Source of the DNA: Gossypium raimondii
Lineage: Eukaryota; Streptophyta; Magnoliopsida; Malvales; Malvaceae
Assembly (NCBI RefSeq): GCF_025698545.1
Contig: NC_068576.1
Coordinates: 52,548,390-52,612,389, forward strand
DNA: 64,000 bases
Direction of reading: 5' to 3'
Shown: piece after piece, positions 62,195-64,000 of the stretch
Numbering within the stretch: position 1 is the first letter of the stretch
Layout of the letters: each line of letters starts with the position of its first letter
Notes under the pieces: model-generated
What the model was told of the DNA's origin: nothing
What the model saw: the letters and a program-made list of their open reading frames with translations, nothing else
Databases searched by the model: none
Program-made: the position numbers and the translations under genes

Positions 62195-63715
62195 ATGCTC
62201 CCTCACTCGTACGCCGTCGATTCCCTTTCACGATCCCAAGACCTGGCCTCTGCAATCCTCGCCTCCACCACTCCCTCCCAAATCTCCGCCACCTGCGCCT
62301 CCATCGATTTCTTCCTACAATCGCATTCACCTGACCAATCCCGCCATTTCTTCTCCATCACCTTCCCTATCCTAATCTGCAAACTCTTCGGCTTCGATGA
62401 CGCCTCGTCACTGCCTCCTCCGCCACCGTCTCAGAAACCTCCGTCCAATGGATGGGTCGAACTTGCCTCTCAATCTAGCCTCCCAGATTTATCCTCCAAA
62501 ATCTTCTCTCTCCTTTCCCCAAACGGAACCTTGATGAACTCAATTTCAGCTGTTGATCGACATTCCCTTGTCAAATACGTTTTCCCTGTTGAACGCCTCC
62601 CCGAGTGGGTCCGCTTCATGTTGTCTAACGAAAAATATTTCCGGGTTATATCCGATTTGTGCCCTTTCTTTAAAGGTAAAGTCAAGGAAGATGCTGTTCA
62701 GGGCTCTTTGTGTCAAATTCAATTGAATGTTTTCGAATACTACCTGTTTTGGTTCGCTTATTACCCCGTTTGTAAAGGGAACAGCGAAAACTTGGACTCG
62801 AATTCTGTAAAACGAAGCAGGAAGTTTAGGTTAGAGAATTGGACGCGCTCAATTCGGGGGTTTTCAGGGTCAAGTAAGCGTGAAATGGAGCAAAAATTTG
62901 AGGGTAATCTTTATATACAGCTTTTATATGGTTATCTTCGTGCATTTGTGCCTATATTTGATTTGGGTGCTCACCAACCCTATCGTAGTTCAATTTTGAA
63001 TTACTCTTTGAAGTGTGATGGTTCTGTTATAGTTCGTGCTGAGTTTTTGGTAAACGTTTTTGTGCATTATTGGTTGGTTGATAATGATTTTTCGCCACTA
63101 CCTGTTAATGTATGCAAATCCTTTGGTGTGTCGTTTCCGTTTAGGTCAATGTTGGGGGAGATCCCACCAACAAGCGGGCTGGGTGAGGTGGTGAAGTTGT
63201 TTGTGAAGTACTTGAATTTAAGCTCAGTGATGAGTACAGATGGGTTTGACAATATTGAGTGTAATGAAAGTCCAAGGTGGAGAGTTTCTGGTGGTTTTGA
63301 CAGTGGGGGGTCAAGGGACTTGGTTTCCTTGTCGCCTAGTGTGTGTTCGGTTGGTTCTTGGAACTCTTGGATACAAAGGCCATTGTATAGGTTTATACTG
63401 AGAACATTCCTGTTTTCTCCTGTGGGAACTTCAATGAAGAATACATCTCAGGTTTTCTCTGTATGGGTTAGTTATATGGAGCCTTGGACAATTAGCTTGG
63501 ATGATTTTGCAGAGCTTGATGTGGTTATCAATGGATCAAGTAAAGATGTGAGGAATCAAGAAACAGAGTCTCAAAATTCTGGATATTCGCCTGTATGGCA
63601 AGCCTTTGTGCTGTCTAATTTTCTATACTACAGTTCACTGGTTATGCATTTTATTGGGTTTGCACACAAGTTCCTTCATACAGATCCAGAAGTAATTGCC
63701 CAGATGGTATTGAAG
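62195..63715 (+). CDS. SMPD4-like protein (neutral sphingomyelinase 3 family), first exon only
   Basis: Start ATG at 62195 after the pyrimidine-rich leader. Exon 1 gives 507 codons and ends at TTGAAG before a GTTTGC donor (63716), phase 0. Plant members are annotated as sphingomyelin phosphodiesterase 4 homologues: membrane proteins of the nuclear envelope and ER in animals, with unclear plant function. Seen here: an N-terminal Ala/Ser-rich segment, a Pro-rich run at residues about 75-85, and conserved-looking blocks such as LPEWVRFMLSNEKYFRVISD, PIFDLGAHQPYRSS and SWNSWIQRPLYRFILRTFLF. The C-terminal half, with the usual membrane segments, lies beyond the window. Plants lack sphingomyelin, so the name should not be taken as an activity. 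Recognition is by family memory. Confidence 0.75.
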
Positions 63716-64000
63716 GTTTGCTTCTTAACTGTAGCTATTCTGGAATTTGTTTAAGTAAATGTTGTGTATATTACTTCTGATTTAAATATGATGGTCTAGC
63801 CATATATATAAGGTTGGTTGAAGCCAAAAATTCTGGTTGCAGTCGGATAATCCTAACTAGTCTGCCCTATAGTTATGAGGTTATTTAAAGGTCTGAGTTT
63901 CTGAAAGGACATTTTTTTTCCTTCCTTCACATTGTGAAATGCTGGTGTATGGAGCTCTCTAGTAGGCAACTCAATTTGGGTTGCTGTGGTGGGGTGCTTC
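63716..64000 (+). other. Start of intron 1 of the SMPD4-like gene
   Basis: Noncoding, T-rich, beginning with a GT donor. No second exon recognised before the window ends. Confidence 0.55.

Noticed and set aside
1-64000. tRNA or rRNA genes
   Set aside because: I saw no tRNA A/B-box pair with a cloverleaf and no rRNA-like sequence; a tRNAscan run would be decisive.

Overview
This is a plant nuclear genomic window: intron-rich genes with GT-AG introns, AT-rich intergenic DNA and dense nested transposons. All recognised proteins are land-plant families. The repeat types (Tat/Ogre-like retrotransposon, Mutator-like elements, abundant short TIR elements) suggest a eudicot, probably Malvaceae such as Gossypium. 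The genus is an inference from remembered repeat families, not a sequence match.

Genes, left to right. (1) A DUF1639 protein gene on the minus strand (2581-3328), flanked by an old RNase H-like retroelement fragment (4150-4690). (2) A complete 10-exon HOS1-type E3 ubiquitin ligase / nuclear-pore gene (5276-10549; 967 aa). (3) A complete 3-exon KUA1/MYBS3-type SHAQKYF MYB gene with an N-terminal zinc knuckle (14140-16887; 324 aa). (4) A complete 14-exon peroxisomal acyl-CoA oxidase of the ACX1 class ending in the PTS1 ARL (53569-59290; 664 aa). (5) The first exon of an SMPD4-like (neutral sphingomyelinase 3 family) gene running off the right edge (62195-63715). All exon junctions were worked out by hand and every reading frame closes.

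The middle (about 19.5-53 kb) is transposon territory. A 4.0-kb Mutator-like element (MULE-1, 21159-25187) has long TIRs and a perfect 9-bp target duplication. It carries a plant-mobile-domain (PMD) gene but only a stub of its transposase. At 26.9-51.7 kb there is a four-layer nest: a TIR element contains a hAT-like TIR element, which contains a 7.2-kb MULE (MULE-2, 27402-50412, 9-bp target duplication), which contains a 15.8-kb Tat/Ogre-like Ty3/gypsy retrotransposon (33462-49255, 5-bp target duplication). MULE-2 has the same gene pair as MULE-1, transposase and PMD pointing toward each other, both now broken by stops. The retrotransposon has a DUF7745 ORF upstream of gag, a second RNase H, a probable intron before RT, a minisatellite in its 3' region, and a 5' LTR that has lost its 3' part together with the primer-binding site. 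Short MITEs and LTR fragments fill the rest.

The most interesting system is the MULE family that pairs a transposase convergently with a PMD gene. The retrotransposon nested in it carries an accessory ORF1 whose N-terminal part resembles the same PMD fold region.
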